Assembly: GCA_033032175.1 (NCBI GenBank)
Contig: CM065312.1
Coordinates: 3,844,001-3,908,000, forward strand
Direction: 5' to 3'
DNA length: 64,000 bases
DNA from: Saturnia japonica
Lineage: Eukaryota > Arthropoda > Insecta > Lepidoptera > Saturniidae
Made by a program: the position numbers and the translations under genes. Below are positions 9,873 through 20,985 of the stretch, piece by piece. Positions within the stretch are counted from its first letter, which is position 1; every line of letters starts with the position of its first letter. Below the pieces are notes generated by a model, which saw only the letters and a program-made list of their open reading frames with translations, ran no database searches and was not told the origin of the DNA.

Positions 9873-10116
9873 GTCAATATTTCTTCTTTTTTTTTTACAC
9901 AATTTCACACACGGCCATTTAATTCCAAACTAAGCAAAGCTTGTAATATGATAACTAAACAGCTAATATACACACATATATAGATATTTAACAACCCAGA
10001 TACACACAACTGACATTTATGCTCATCACACAAAGTCAGTCATGGGCGGGATCGAACCCGCGACCTCTCGACTCAATTGTAGCGTTTACTACCACTGCGC
10101 TACGAGGCCTGTGTTC
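9873..10116 (-). mobile_element. tRNA-derived SINE with target-site duplication
   Basis: Read on the minus strand it starts AGGCCTCGTAGCGCAGTGGT (A box TAGCGCAGTGG, complement of 10092-10102). It continues through the B box GGTTCGATCCC (complement of 10048-10058) into a SINE body ending in an A-rich tail (T run at 9889-9896). TCAATAT occurs on both flanks (about 9873 and 10114), a plausible TSD. The layout is that of a Pol III-transcribed SINE and not of a tRNA gene. Confidence 0.75.
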
Positions 10117-10304
10117 AATATATTTTTTTTTTAACTAAAACATTTATTTTCCCTATCTTAATAATACAATATATGTACTTTATATTAAAAGGTTCAAGGT
10201 TTTTTGTTTAATTAACGAGATAGGGTGGTATACATTTTATTGAATAATTGTTACAATTTGCGAAAAGTTTATATTGTGTTTTTGATATCGGAATATATTA
10301 AATA

Positions 10305-11110
10305 CTTACGGTGTGCGTGCGGCTCCGAACGCATTTCTTACTACCCAGTAGTTATTTGCATCCCATAAATTTATTATTACTTATATTATTGACAATTCAT
10401 ATGGTTTATCAATTGAGGAGTGGCATATATTTCCCGTGTACAAATTTCATCAAAATCGGTTGAAATTTATTATTCTATTCTTCGACTTCTAATGCATTAT
10501 TAACGATTCTTATAGCCTCTCAATTATCGTATGGTTTATGCTTCCCGTCTACAAAATTTAATCAGAGTTGGTTGAGAATTGATAAAAATTTAATTTTTTG
10601 AATCTTTTTCTTATTTCTAAAAGTAATATTGACAATTCTTATAGCCCATCAATTATATAATTACTTATACTTCTATTGTACAAAATTTCATCAAAATCGG
10701 TTTACAATCAATGAAATTTGGAATTTTTAGAAACTCTGTTTTTACGATTCCTAAAAGTGTTATTGATAATTCTCATAGCTCATAACTTTTGAAATGGTTT
10801 ATACTTCACGTGTACATAATTTCATCAAAATCGGCCAAGTATTAACAAAAATAGTCTTTTTTTTTTACGATGTCTTTTAAAAGTAATATTGAAATTACTT
10901 ATACTCTATCAATTGACCGATGACATAAGCATCCCGTATACAACATTTCAAAGGATTGTTCCAGCCGTTTTGAGTTAAATCTGAACATTCAAATACACAG
11001 ACAAAAATGTTTCAATTACATATTCTTGAGCAGTATCATTTATATTACTTGCTTATCAGGAAATTTTAGAAAAATATGAATAGTACAGACAAGACTACAG
11101 ATTTATTAAT
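10305..11110 (+). repeat. dispersed element made of degenerate ~120-bp tandem units
   Basis: A phrase like TTTCATCAAAATCGGTTGAA recurs near 10446, 10560, 10687, 10827 and, decayed, 10946, each preceded by GACAATTCTTATAGCCCATC or a variant. The 5' end reads GTGCGGCTCCGAACGC and the 3' end CGTTTTGAGTTAAATCTGAAC..ACAGAC. Related copies lie inside the duplicated blocks (27430-28060 and 33775-34420) and at 41365-41740. Confidence 0.65.
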
Positions 11111-11154
11111 ATAGATTTAAAAATTCATTTCAAGAGATTCCGTAGTTTCGGGAG

Positions 11155-11470
11155 TGTTGGCAAGCTTCTTTGTACAATATGTTTTAGAGATACGAGCTTG
11201 ATGCCGATCTCACCTGATGGTAGGTGAAGATGTGATCGACTATGGATAGCGCTTATATAACAGATTCAGATTTACTCTTCGCTTGAAGACTCCCAAGTTG
11301 TAGTTGAATAGGAAGACAGGCGGGAGTGAATTCCACTTCTTAGCCGTTCGTATAATAAACGAAGGAGCAAATCGCTTCGTGCCTAACGGGGGAATGTCCA
11401 CTGTAGCGACATCTCTCGCCACAACTGACGCATCGACACATAGCGACATCTATCGACGCATCCTACTATC
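11155..11470 (-). pseudogene. 5'-truncated LINE end (pol C-terminus plus 3' UTR)
   Basis: The minus strand encodes FAPSFIIRTAKKWNSLPPVF and NYNLGVFKRRVNLNLLYKRY with a stop at 11240. The R-T-[AC]-[KR]-x-W-N-x-L-P motif followed by [NY]-x-[LV]-G-x-F-K-[RK]-[RN] is the usual end of insect jockey/CR1-type pol. The following UTR contains TCACCTACCATCAGGTGAGAT, an AGGTGA-centred palindrome frequent in lepidopteran LINE tails as I recall them. Confidence 0.65.
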
Positions 11471-11527
11471 CTACATTGCGCTATAGAAATTAACTCTATC
11501 GTTGAGTATATACACAAGAACCCGACT

Positions 11528-11741
11528 ACAACAGTCGGTCAAGTCCGCTGAAGCTGTAAAAGCAGCAGCGGCTCTGTTTTTGGATAGGGCCCCTAAGGCT
11601 AACAGTGTAGTCAGTTCAAAAAAAAAAAAACAACAGTCGGGCAGTCCGGTGAAGCTGTAAAAGCCGCAGCGGCTCTGTTTTTGGATAGGGCCCTAAGGCT
11701 AACAGTGAAGTCAGTTCAAAAAAAAAAAAAACAACAGTCGG
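11528..11741 (+). mobile_element. two tandem very short jockey-type 3' tails at one target site
   Basis: ACAACAGTCGG occurs three times (11528-11538, 11630-11640, 11731-11741). Between them sit two ~90-bp tails, each running GTGAAGCTGTAAAAGC, GCGGCTCTGTTTTTGGATAG, GGCTAACAGTG-AGTCAGTTC and a poly(A). They match the last ~90 bp of the element ending at 18895. The two copies differ by a few substitutions and indels. Confidence 0.8.
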
Positions 11742-11869
11742 GGCAGCTGCCCGCCAGACATAGCACCCGTCTGGCCGGAGGATCCTCCCTTTTCTATAGC
11801 AGATGAGAAACTTTACTCTCTGTTCCTCACAGCTCCGCTAAATCCACCATATAATAGTGGAAACTTATA

Positions 11870-12075
11870 CGACGTCTAGTAATTGTCCTGTGATGGAACG
11901 AGTTGGGCGAAATTATGATATTAAGTGAATTTGTGGCCCTAAATATTATCAACACGCTATGCCTAGTGGCTCTCAAGTGCATCTGTCGAAACACGGTTGG
12001 TGCTTGGTAACAGACTTTCAATTCGAGAGTGGTAGCTGGCCAGACGGCCACTCGAAAATACCCTACCACCATGCT
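11870..12075 (+). repeat. dispersed repeat ('CCTAGTGG...CTCTCAAGTG' family)
   Basis: Contains TGCCTAGTGGCTCTCAAGTG, a TGTCG-AACAC block, and ATTCGAGAGTGGTAGCTGGC. Related copies lie at 12500-12720 (+), 57835-57960 (-) and 60425-60600 (-), with a weaker one at 17150-17240. Confidence 0.5.
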
Positions 12076-12499
12076 ATGGTTTCATCACGATATTTTTCTT
12101 TATATTACCCCTTTTATACTCCTTTGTTGTTTTTCAATAAAGAAAAAATAGTAAATCATGGAAAAACGCACATACGTTCAATCAGTTTAAGTTATGGTCC
12201 ATACTATAATATTTTCAGCGTACATTTTTTGTCATTATTCAATAAACCGAGGGAGATTAACGCCTCTCCCGCACGATCGCGAAATTTCCGGCCGGTATAG
12301 CGCATGATCAATACCGCGCGGTTCGTTTTTGACACTTCTACTGATATTACCGGTTATTATTTCGCACATACTTCTAAATATCGTAATTAATTACGATGTG
12401 GTATAAACTTTCTGCTTGAGTTTTAGGTACTTAGGTTTGTTAAAATACATTATCGGGTTCTTCCAATGGGGAGTGAATAAGTTTTTGAAGCATGTACTC

Positions 12500-12720
12500 C
12501 TTTTTTATCTTTAGGCCTAGCCATATGGTCAAAATATCATCTGACGTTGAGTGTATATGTGGCCATAGATAATAATACGCTAGCCTAGTGGGGAAACTGG
12601 CTCTCAAGTGTAGCTGCCGGAACACACCTATTTGCCTGGCGACGAATTTTCAACTTGAGGGTGGTAGCTAAAGCTGGAGTAAACGAATATCAGGTGGACC
12701 GAGAAGTTGTTTAGCATGAT
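12500..12720 (+). repeat. dispersed repeat, second copy of the 11.9-kb family
   Basis: AGCCTAGTGGGGAAACTGGC, TCTCAAGTGTAGCTGCCGGA and CAACTTGAGGGTGGTAGCT give the fullest version of the family in this window. The ends are not sharp. Confidence 0.5.
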
Positions 12721-13795
12721 AGTGGTATTAAAAGATACGTTAACAAAATGGTATAGTCTTCTAATAAAATAAAATGTTCATTATTATTAAACATCTTAAA
12801 ATACGTGGGTAAAACATCGAGTGGTCTATTATATATTTCTGTATCTACATACTACACTTTTAATTCTTACCTGGTGTTAGAAGTTCTGACTGTATATACT
12901 TTATACAACATGGCGCTACAATGGCAAGATTATATTAACGAAAATATGCAATAACATAATTTCAGATTCTATAGATATTTTAATTTTATTTAACGTTAAT
13001 ATCTATTGAAGTATCTACAATTCTCTAAATTATGCTTTTAAATAACCTGTGCATAAACCAACTTTAACTGACGAACTATGTCATACGCCAGGGTCACGGA
13101 TTCTAATAACGCTTCAATGAAATGAAAGCGTAAACAAATACTATTAGAATGAGCTACTTGCCACTTCCTCGTAATGCAAAAAAGAGGTAGCCCTTTATCG
13201 GCGAACTGTTGCCTGTGTTGCCACTTCGAGTAGGTGATACTGATAAATAAGTAGCTTCATAAATAAAATCCGTTGCATGGAGTGATGCGAATTTGATAAC
13301 ATAATTTATTATTTACTATGTTAAAATCTTTTTTTTTTTTTCATTTTACAATTTGTTTTATTTTTATTTTACTGGTCAGTAGCCCAACCACTGTGTTTAA
13401 TTAATGTCGCTACTGTAGCGCCACGCAATATAAGAAGCAACAAAACATTTTGCTATATTTTAAATAAGTCAAACTCACTCTAGAGGCTCTCTAGGTAATA
13501 TTTTTTCAGGAGGCCATACGTATCATGACGGTAACAGTTTTTATAAACTTTAAAAAGAGCCATTCGTGTGAAATTAATTCCAATTTTATGTACTTTTACT
13601 AAATTTCAGTAAAATTATAATTAATGTGATTTTTATTATAGTTTTAATATGTAATCTTATACTTTCTTAGAACACGGTGATTATATTATTTATTATATTG
13701 TTATATCTTCATCTCTCCTTTATCTCCTGTCATTTCAGTATACACATCTTTTATATACATAATAGCGCTTTTACCAAATTTCGCTAGCGTCATAG
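12721..13795. other. AT-rich intergenic sequence, nothing recognised
   Basis: No supported frame, RNA or repeat call. A T-rich run lies near 13330-13341. Confidence 0.5.
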
Positions 13796-13920
13796 TTGAG
13801 TTATGCCCCATTATATGTTTTTGCCGAAGCTCTATGCGACTGCGGTGACACCCAAACCATACCACATCTCCAATCGTATCCTCTGTATCCTTATTCCTGC
13901 ACATTTGCTGCAGAAAGTGG
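13796..13920 (+). pseudogene. possible LINE pol C-terminal Cys/His remnant
   Basis: The frame reads EALCDCGDTQTIPHLQSYPL and YPYSCTF. This resembles the C-x-C-G-x-x-x-Q-T-x-x-H-[LI] knuckle near the end of many insect non-LTR pol proteins. The fragment is short and I cannot extend it, so the call is tentative. Confidence 0.35.
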
Positions 13921-14005
13921 CCGAAAACTAGTCAAACTCATTCAATCTTTCATTAAATTTTCATACATTTACTTAAAAAATGACGGATTTTAATAAAAAC
14001 TTCCA

Positions 14006-14160
14006 GCCCCCTTTTTCACCACCTTAGGAGTAGGTATAATTTTCAAAAATCCTTTCTTAAAAAGTATAAAAGGAACCCGCATACAAATTTTCAAGATCCT
14101 ATCCCCACTTACTGCTGTTAGATTAGGCTGTGCATTGATATGTTAGTTATTCAGTTACCT
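14006..14160 (+). repeat. dispersed repeat (CATCCCCTTTTCACCACCTTAGG family), copy 2
   Basis: CCCTTTTTCACCACCTTAGG, then TTTCAAAAAT, TTCAAGATCCT and GATATGTTAGTTATTCAGTT in the same order as 2250-2405. Confidence 0.55.
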
Positions 14161-14244
14161 ATCCTTTTATACAGGTATACAGATAATTACTGACACAATA
14201 TATCCATGCCTTCTACGGCCTTTTTCCTTTCATATAATACTGAT

Positions 14245-14596
14245 ACGTTCACACTACACAGGTATATATATAGGTTCTGTAAGGAACCTTTTTTTCTTTT
14301 TTACGCTAGTTAGTGTAGAGCATGTTTCAGATCACTAAACTTCCTCCAAATGTATATGTTAGTTTAGGTCGAATCTTGCGGATAGGGAATTAGTCAGATC
14401 CCGACTTCTTTGCAATCGCGGCTTCAGCCTATGCCGAGGTCCGGCCACTTTGGCACGCTTGTGTGCTTGTTGCCCACGCTTTCGTGGCTGAGTGCCTTAA
14501 GCGCTTGCCCCCCAAGCCCGGTTAAGCTAATCGGCCTTCAGCAGCTCTGTTTTTGGATAGGGCACCTCAAGCTAACAGTAAGGTCAGTAAAAAAAA
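14245..14596 (+). mobile_element. jockey-type retroposon 3' UTR, 5'-truncated copy
   Basis: Collinear with 18430-18840: GTTCTGTAAGGAACC, GCTAGTTAGTGTAGAG, GGTCCGGCCACTTTGGCACG, GCTGAGTGCCTTAAGCGC, GGCTCTGTTTTTGGATAGG (with small changes), ending in an A8 run. No coding part is left. Confidence 0.75.
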
Positions 14597-17400
14597 CACG
14601 TAATTTATGCCATTGTGAAATACTTGCTGTTTGTAGGGCACAGAAAAATTTCTTTGGAGACTTCTCTCTACTTGGGGCATTCTGACTGGTAGAATACCTG
14701 AACCTTACAGAAAATCGCAGCAAAATAATCTTGTGCTGCAGTGAGTAAAGTATTTAGAGCTTCTTGGGGTAAGGGGTATTTTAGGTCGATAAGGCGCTAA
14801 TAATACCGTGTTACAAGCGCGGTATTAAAAGCGTTCATATGCTAGGGTAGCCATTCACTATAATGCACGCCGAATGCTTATTTGCCGACATAGATGTATT
14901 AATAATTTAGTTTAATTAATTAGTTGCAAATTTGTAATAAAAACATTTTATAACTACATGTGTGTAAGTGTTTATTATTAAAGCTTAAAATAATTGATAT
15001 TAATAATAGTAATTAAAATTAATAATAATATATTAATATTAGTAATAGTAATTAATTAGTAGAATTAATAATAGTTTACGCATAGTCTATATTAATTAAG
15101 AATTTACGAATTATTATTTGTATTTAATAATTATTTGTATGTATAAACATAAATCATCTCTCTGAATGAGATTGGTATATTTTCATAATTATAAACCAAT
15201 TTACTTATTATTTATTTAATCGACGCATTATGAACTAAGGCTACGGGTCATAAATCATATTTATCTGTCTGTCTCGCTCGCACTTACAGGTCTTATGGAG
15301 AGGTGTAGTGATGTGCGTAAGAATTGTAGAGGTGCATATCGATAACGGGATAGGTACGATCGATATGCTAAACTATGTTAAGTATTAATAGGAATAATTT
15401 TTCGCTATCTGAAAATAAGTTTTAAATTTGTAAGATAAAATGTTTGTTTCGACGTAATCATAGAGAAACTGTATAGTGACTATAGACATAGAGTAACTAA
15501 CGAAGGTCACGATGACGCATCGACACCGCGTGCGCAGGTAGCTAAGTATCGATAACGGGTTGCATTGCGTGCTCATTCCTACTATCAGTGACATTTATTG
15601 CCCGACGACTCAGTTTAAAATGCGTCAACTATAGAAATAAATTTTTTATTCATTTGACAATTGAATACTTTTGTCGCCTAACAACGCACATGTTCCTTAA
15701 AATTATAGTGCCCCTAGCTGTATGTTTTCACCAAAGAATATTTAAACTGTAATGTTTGTAAATTGTAAACGTTCCTAGTGACACTATAAGATTTAAATAA
15801 GACGATAATTGTTAAAACGCCATCTTGCTTAGTATTTCAAATACAACTTCAATAATAAATGTACGATCCGAAAAACAGTAACATGGGTAAACTATGCTGT
15901 ATGTGACCGTCCATATATTAAAAAAAATCAGAAGGTTTATATTGTTAAATAAAATAATTTTAAAATAAACCTTTGTCCAAAAGTCATTAGAAAGATATAA
16001 ATTGTGCAGTACAAAGCGTTACAATATAGCACATTTTCTTTATTTATTACCTATTTAGTTAATTGGTAATAATTCGCAATGGTGTCGATTTATTACTTAG
16101 GAAATTGAAATCTCTAAGGAAAGACCTTAATAAAAAATTTACTCAACGTAGGTCCTTAAAAATATTTTCTTTTCCGGCAGTACAGTAATGTTCGATATAG
16201 CTCACAGGGTTCGATGTATTGTCAGAAAACAAAGTTTCAATTAATTTTTTATGAAAATTTTTGATTAAGTTCGCAGTAAAAGGCAACAGTCCTATTTAGG
16301 TTGTTAATAGCTCTTGAAATATACATTTATGTGAAATTATATAATTATTTAATAAAATTTAATAAAATCATGAACCTAGGTACCTAGTTGTTTTATTTAT
16401 ACTTACTTTATTATTACTAATTTAATATTTTATTTTGGTGTCAACTAGGTCGCATTTGTGAAAGGTCTAAACTAGTTTGTGTTTTAGAAAAAAATAATTA
16501 TAATGTGTTATAGGCTTTATTAATATCTATAAATATAAACAACAAAACGCACAAAGACGTTAATAGTACATAAAACACTAAAAAAAAACGAAAAGAGTTG
16601 CAATTACCTAACAAACGTGATTCATTATTGCGTAGAATTATTATAATAGAAGTTGTTATAAATAATAATAAATATTTTTTGGTGATTATCATTCTTACTG
16701 CGATATACCTACATGTTTTTATATCGTTAAACTAATAATGCTAATGATAAAATAATAAATAAATTATATAATAATAATTATGAATGTATATTGTATCTAA
16801 GGACGGTAAAAGATAATGCATTATAATAATTATTGAAGTAAGAGTTAAGTAGGTACCCAAATGATTTAATAACCGCCTCCTACACCCTTTTATGGTTTTG
16901 AGTAATGAATGTTAATGTGCTCTTAGTAAATGTCACATGAAATACACTCACGGAAGATGTTTATTACTAAAATTATTTCTGCATTAGACTAATGTACTGA
17001 AGAAAATTTTCGTAATATGTTCAGTGGAAAGTCATGATATTTAAGTATGTACTTTTTTAAATCCTTTTAGCGCTTAAATTCAATTTTACCTGATTTAAAG
17101 TGACGATGGGGCCCAAGAGGTTAACAAGGTAAGCCTACTGGAAGGACTGGCTGCTTGGAGGAGGCTCTCAACTGTAGTAGCCGGAAGGATCCTATGGATG
17201 CTTGGTGCAGGCTCAGCGCTGATTTAACCAGCATGCTAGTAAGAGCGACGTGCAGCTGACTGCTTATGAAATATATAAATAAAATTACTCTAAATCGTTT
17301 TTTAATTAATTTCCCACACTTATCATTGATTCTAATACTAACAAAACTTGCAGTCGCATTTTTATTTCGATATAAGTATTATTAGTAGGTAACTTTTCTC
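14597..17400. other. AT-rich intergenic sequence, little recognised
   Basis: 14990-15090 is a run of degenerate AATAATAGTAATTAA-like units. 17150-17240 carries a weak match to the 11.9-kb repeat family (GGCTCTCAACTGTAGTAGCC). TATCGATAACGGG occurs twice near 15340 and 15550. Otherwise nothing supported. Confidence 0.5.
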
Positions 17401-17439
17401 ATGTCAACAATTAAAATGGTCTTTTATTACAATAATTAT

Positions 17440-17746
17440 ATTTTTGCGTTGTGGCAACCTTATGCATTACAAGGGGGCTGCGCTATAAATATTTATTTGT
17501 CGATTTTTGCGCAATTTCAAAGGAATTTTGCTTCTACCCTTGTTTTTGACGTGACAACGTCTTATAATTCGTTGGAGCCGGCTGCACGCATGAAAAAACA
17601 TGACTCATGCGGCGTTACCTCGCTCTGAGGCGTTCCATTTAAGGCTTGAAGTGCAAGCGAGAGCGCGGAACGAGCGACAAAGTGGCACAGTCGGCCTCCG
17701 CGTTCGGTAGCGTTCGACATCTGTCTCTCTCCTACTTGAGTGAGCG
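17440..17746 (+). repeat. GC-rich block interrupted by a retroposon, left half
   Basis: A GC-rich block in an AT-rich setting with CTATAAATA near 17482. It is split at 17736-17746 by the retroposon that follows and resumes at 18896. It looks like the 5' end or promoter of a repeated element, but I have no second copy in the window. Confidence 0.35.
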
Positions 17747-18308
17747 CCTCGCCCGACTACATCCTCTGTTATGTGCTGCAAGCAAAATGTCCACGAGACA
17801 CAAGCTTACGCTCTACAAGATGTGTATCCGTCCGATCATGACATATAGCTGCGTTGCGTTCGCACATATGCCAAGTTATAACTGGGAACGCTTACAAGCC
17901 ATCCAGAACAAGTTTCTTCACCGCCTTACCGGTGCCCCCTGGTTTGTTCGTATGGAGGATCTCCATAGAGATATGGACCTTCCCTCGATACATGCATACG
18001 CCAAACACCTTTCTCGCTCGTATTTCGACACCGCGTCGAACCACGCGAACCCCTTAATAAAAGCGGCAGCTTCTTATGTTCCCGACCCCAACGCCTGCCG
18101 GAGAAAACGCCGGCCGCGTAATATATTCACTGACCCGCCCGACCAAACCGAAAAAGCTAACGCGTTCTACGCCGACACCGTCTCTCCAAACAGAGCGTGC
18201 CACCGCCCACGCCCGCGTAACCACCGTTCTCTCCGCAGAGGACGGGCGGTCAACTTCGCTCCCGCACACCCGTCACGTCCACCCTCTCTAGCGGCAACCC
18301 AAGCCTAG
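17747..18308 (+). pseudogene. jockey-type pol C-terminal fragment
   Basis: About 187 open codons of element origin ending in TAG at 18306-18308. The thumb and C-terminal region of a non-LTR RT is recognisable: HKLTLYKMCIRPIMTYSCVA, then LQAIQNKFLHRLTGAPWFVR and EDLHRDMDLPSIHAYAKHLS. The last ~80 residues are basic and proline-rich. The catalytic palm and the endonuclease are missing because of 5' truncation, so no enzyme can be made. The frame happens to stay open into the upstream flank, which is not part of the element. Confidence 0.8.
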
Positions 18309-18833
18309 GTCCGTTCCTCGGTGTGAAGCCCTTGGGTCAGGCAGCCGCCCGCGCGATACAAAGTGACACTATACGTGCAACACTTAGTTACCCACACACA
18401 ACATTACACACGTATGAACACACACACGTGCACACCACACAGGTACATAGGTTCTGTAAGGGACCTTTTTTTTTTTTTTCTTTTTTTGCGCTAGTTAGAC
18501 TATTGCGCTAGTTAGTGTAGAAAAACCATTCCGATTATTAAATACACATACGCATGGTCCACTCCTTCCTCCCAGGAGGAGGGGAACGTGCATATGAGTA
18601 TATATTAGTTAGCTCGAATTCTCATAAGATTAGGGAATTAGTTAGATCGCGACTTTTTCGCATTCGCGACGACCGCCCGAGCCGAGGTTCGGCCACTCTG
18701 GCACCCTCGTGCGGGTCGTCACAAACTTTCGCGGCTGAGTGCCCTAAGCGCTCGCCCCCAAGTCCGGTGAAGCTGTAAAAGCCGCAGCGGCTCTGTTTGA
18801 CGATAGGGCCCCTAAGGCTAACAGTGTAGTCAG

Positions 18834-18895
<62 letters not shown>
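17747..18895 (+). mobile_element. 5'-truncated jockey-type retroposon with 11-bp TSD and 58-nt poly(A)
   Basis: Flanked by exact TTGAGTGAGCG copies at 17736-17746 and 18896-18906. It carries the last third of pol (17747-18308), a 3' UTR that is the parent of the tails at 1, 11.5, 14.2, 44.9, 54.3 and 63.5 kb, and a run of 58 A from 18838 to 18895. The intact TSD and long A tail argue for a recent insertion. Confidence 0.88.
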
Positions 18896-18899
<4 letters not shown>

Positions 18900-18906
18900 G
18901 TGAGCG

Positions 18907-19040
18907 ATGCGTCCGCGTGGACAGCTGCTATACAATAATACATTTACACGTTTTCGTCAAGTATGAAGTGCAGTGAAAAGTGAATGTGGTGTCAATTGTT
19001 TATAGCAACGATAATTGCGGCGATAAAGGTAATGATTCTT
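18907..19040 (+). repeat. GC-rich block, right half
   Basis: Continuation of the block split by the retroposon: GTCCGCGTGGACAGCTGC, then an AT-richer leader-like stretch containing GGCGATAAAGGTAATG, which could include a splice donor. No second copy was seen. Confidence 0.3.
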
Positions 19041-20645
19041 TCGATATTAAATATATGTTCAGTGATATATTGTTGAATATTTGTGCTTTAATCATTAAAA
19101 TAAATAGCATCGGTCCGCTAGTGCAGCGATTGTAGGTTATGCTATAATTGACAAAACTATAAATAAAATTAAAATTTTCTTTTGAAAAATGATACCATTC
19201 CATCAGTATTTTCTTATGACGTCCCGTTCAACTATCGTCAGTAAACCGACTTTACAGACAACCGATTTTTATTTTTTTTATTTTGTCTGAAAAATTTGCT
19301 TGCATAGTTACTTTTTTTATATTTCACCAAATCGAAGAAGACAACTAATACTGGTCACGAGTCTCCTTTCGCAAAGAATATCATCAACCACCGCTTGTTT
19401 GCGTTTATTATTCAGTAGGTTATTGGTTACGTTTTACCCTCGCTTCTTGGAACTACACTAACGTTCGTGCATTGAGGGTTATTTTATTATCGCCTTTTAT
19501 TTTTAATATAAATTCTAATGTTGAGTGCTACAGACGATGCTGGAATTTGTATTGATTCCGAATGGAATGTGGAACACCCTCAAGTATTTAATATTTAGGG
19601 ATGGGTGTATCGTATTGTATTTTATTGTAAAAATTTAAATAAATCCTTTACTTTTAATTTTACGGTAAGAAATTCAGTGAATAATTCGGGACAGACATAA
19701 AAATGCGATTTTGTATTGCGACAATGTATTTTTTATTCAGGGGTTGACGCTCCGTTCTCACGCCCGGTTTTATAGCGAAGCGTTGCCATTCAACGTTTTT
19801 TGCATATATGAGTACCTTTTAAAGGTTTTTTTTTTATATTTTCAACTGGCACTCTGTGTGTCGTGTTTGTCTTAATGTCGAAAAGCTCCGTGTTAACTTG
19901 ATGAAATATTCTTCATGTATTTGTTCTTTAAATCGGATAACTATACAACATAGGAGTATATATTAATTACATTTTATGTGAAGAGATCGATATTTATATT
20001 TGTTATCGTAGATGTCACTTACCTAAACTAGTTGGTCAGGCAGACGTTATTATGCTCTTCTGTCAATAACTAGACCACAGTGCCATCTATCCGATTTTTC
20101 CTAAACAAACCAAAAAAATAATTACGCATATCAATTCTTTGAATCGTGAGTTGGTCTTGAGTTCATACAAAAATCCGTTGGACAAGACAATTTTAAACAA
20201 AAAGAAAGTCAACTTAAATGATTTTGAAGAGTTCCCTGGTAGGTATATCTTAACATTTTATCCTCAGTAAAGAATCAGCTATTTAATTAAGACTTGCAAT
20301 CCCATTTACTGGATTAGATAGACACTACCACGATTTATTACTTATGTGTCAATTTTATTTCTATTTTATACTATTATTGAAACTTATGTACCATACATCG
20401 CCACACCACATGTTGCTAATTGCATAGCCATTGACCGTTAAATAGAAAACACAATGATTCTAACCGGGGAGTTTTGATGAACACGATCGTGTGCCGTGTC
20501 CACTGTCCAATTACAGTTCGTTTGTTTCGTTGCACGTAAAACGTATATTACAATTAACTACTAAATTAAAAGCAATTTATGCAAGCTTGTGTATCATCAT
20601 CATCATCATCATTATATTAATATGTGAAGCTAAAACTTTATACCC
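19041..20645. other. AT-rich intergenic sequence, ATC microsatellite
   Basis: Nothing coding is supported. CATCATCATCATCATCAT at 20596-20613 is a short trinucleotide repeat. Near 19240-19270, AAACCGACTTTACAGACAAC is a scrap of the AAGTCGGTT repeat family. Confidence 0.5.
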
Positions 20646-20649
20646 CTTT

Positions 20650-20985
20650 TTAAGAGTATTGTGTGAAAGGAAGACTGTGAGATTTGGCATGGTTAAAGTT
20701 TATATGGAGAAGTAGTGCAGAAAGCTAAAATTTATCTACAATATCTGTTAAAAATTAAATAAATTATGTAATACTGCGAACCTAACCAGCCCAGTGCCAT
20801 TAAACTTAGACCCCCCAAAATATTGACATTGGCACTCAATTAAAAGTGACAGCAAGTGATATAATATTCATTGTTTAGGTTCATACTGCAAATGTCAAAC
20901 AGAAAATAGTCTATGATCAAAAAGTCACTGGTCGAATTTCAAGCTTAGGTTGATCGCTAAATAGTAGTGCTAAATATTCGCACGG
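20650..20985 (-). repeat. ~330-bp dispersed repeat ('GCGATCGCCCTAA' family), reversed copy
   Basis: Collinear in reverse with 56978-57305: GAAGACTGTGAGATTTGGCA, TTTATATGGAGAAG, ATTGACATTGGCACTCAATT, AAAAAGTCACTGGTCGAATT and a TTGATCGCTAA end. A third copy at 53985-54170 lacks the middle. Confidence 0.65.

Noticed and set aside
10020..10105. Possible tRNA gene (A and B boxes at the right spacing)
   Set aside because: It continues into a SINE body with an A-rich tail and a TSD, and the acceptor stem does not pair.
17646..17746. Upstream extension of the jockey-type reading frame as part of pol
   Set aside because: The TSD copy ends at 17746, so these codons belong to the target DNA and are open by chance.
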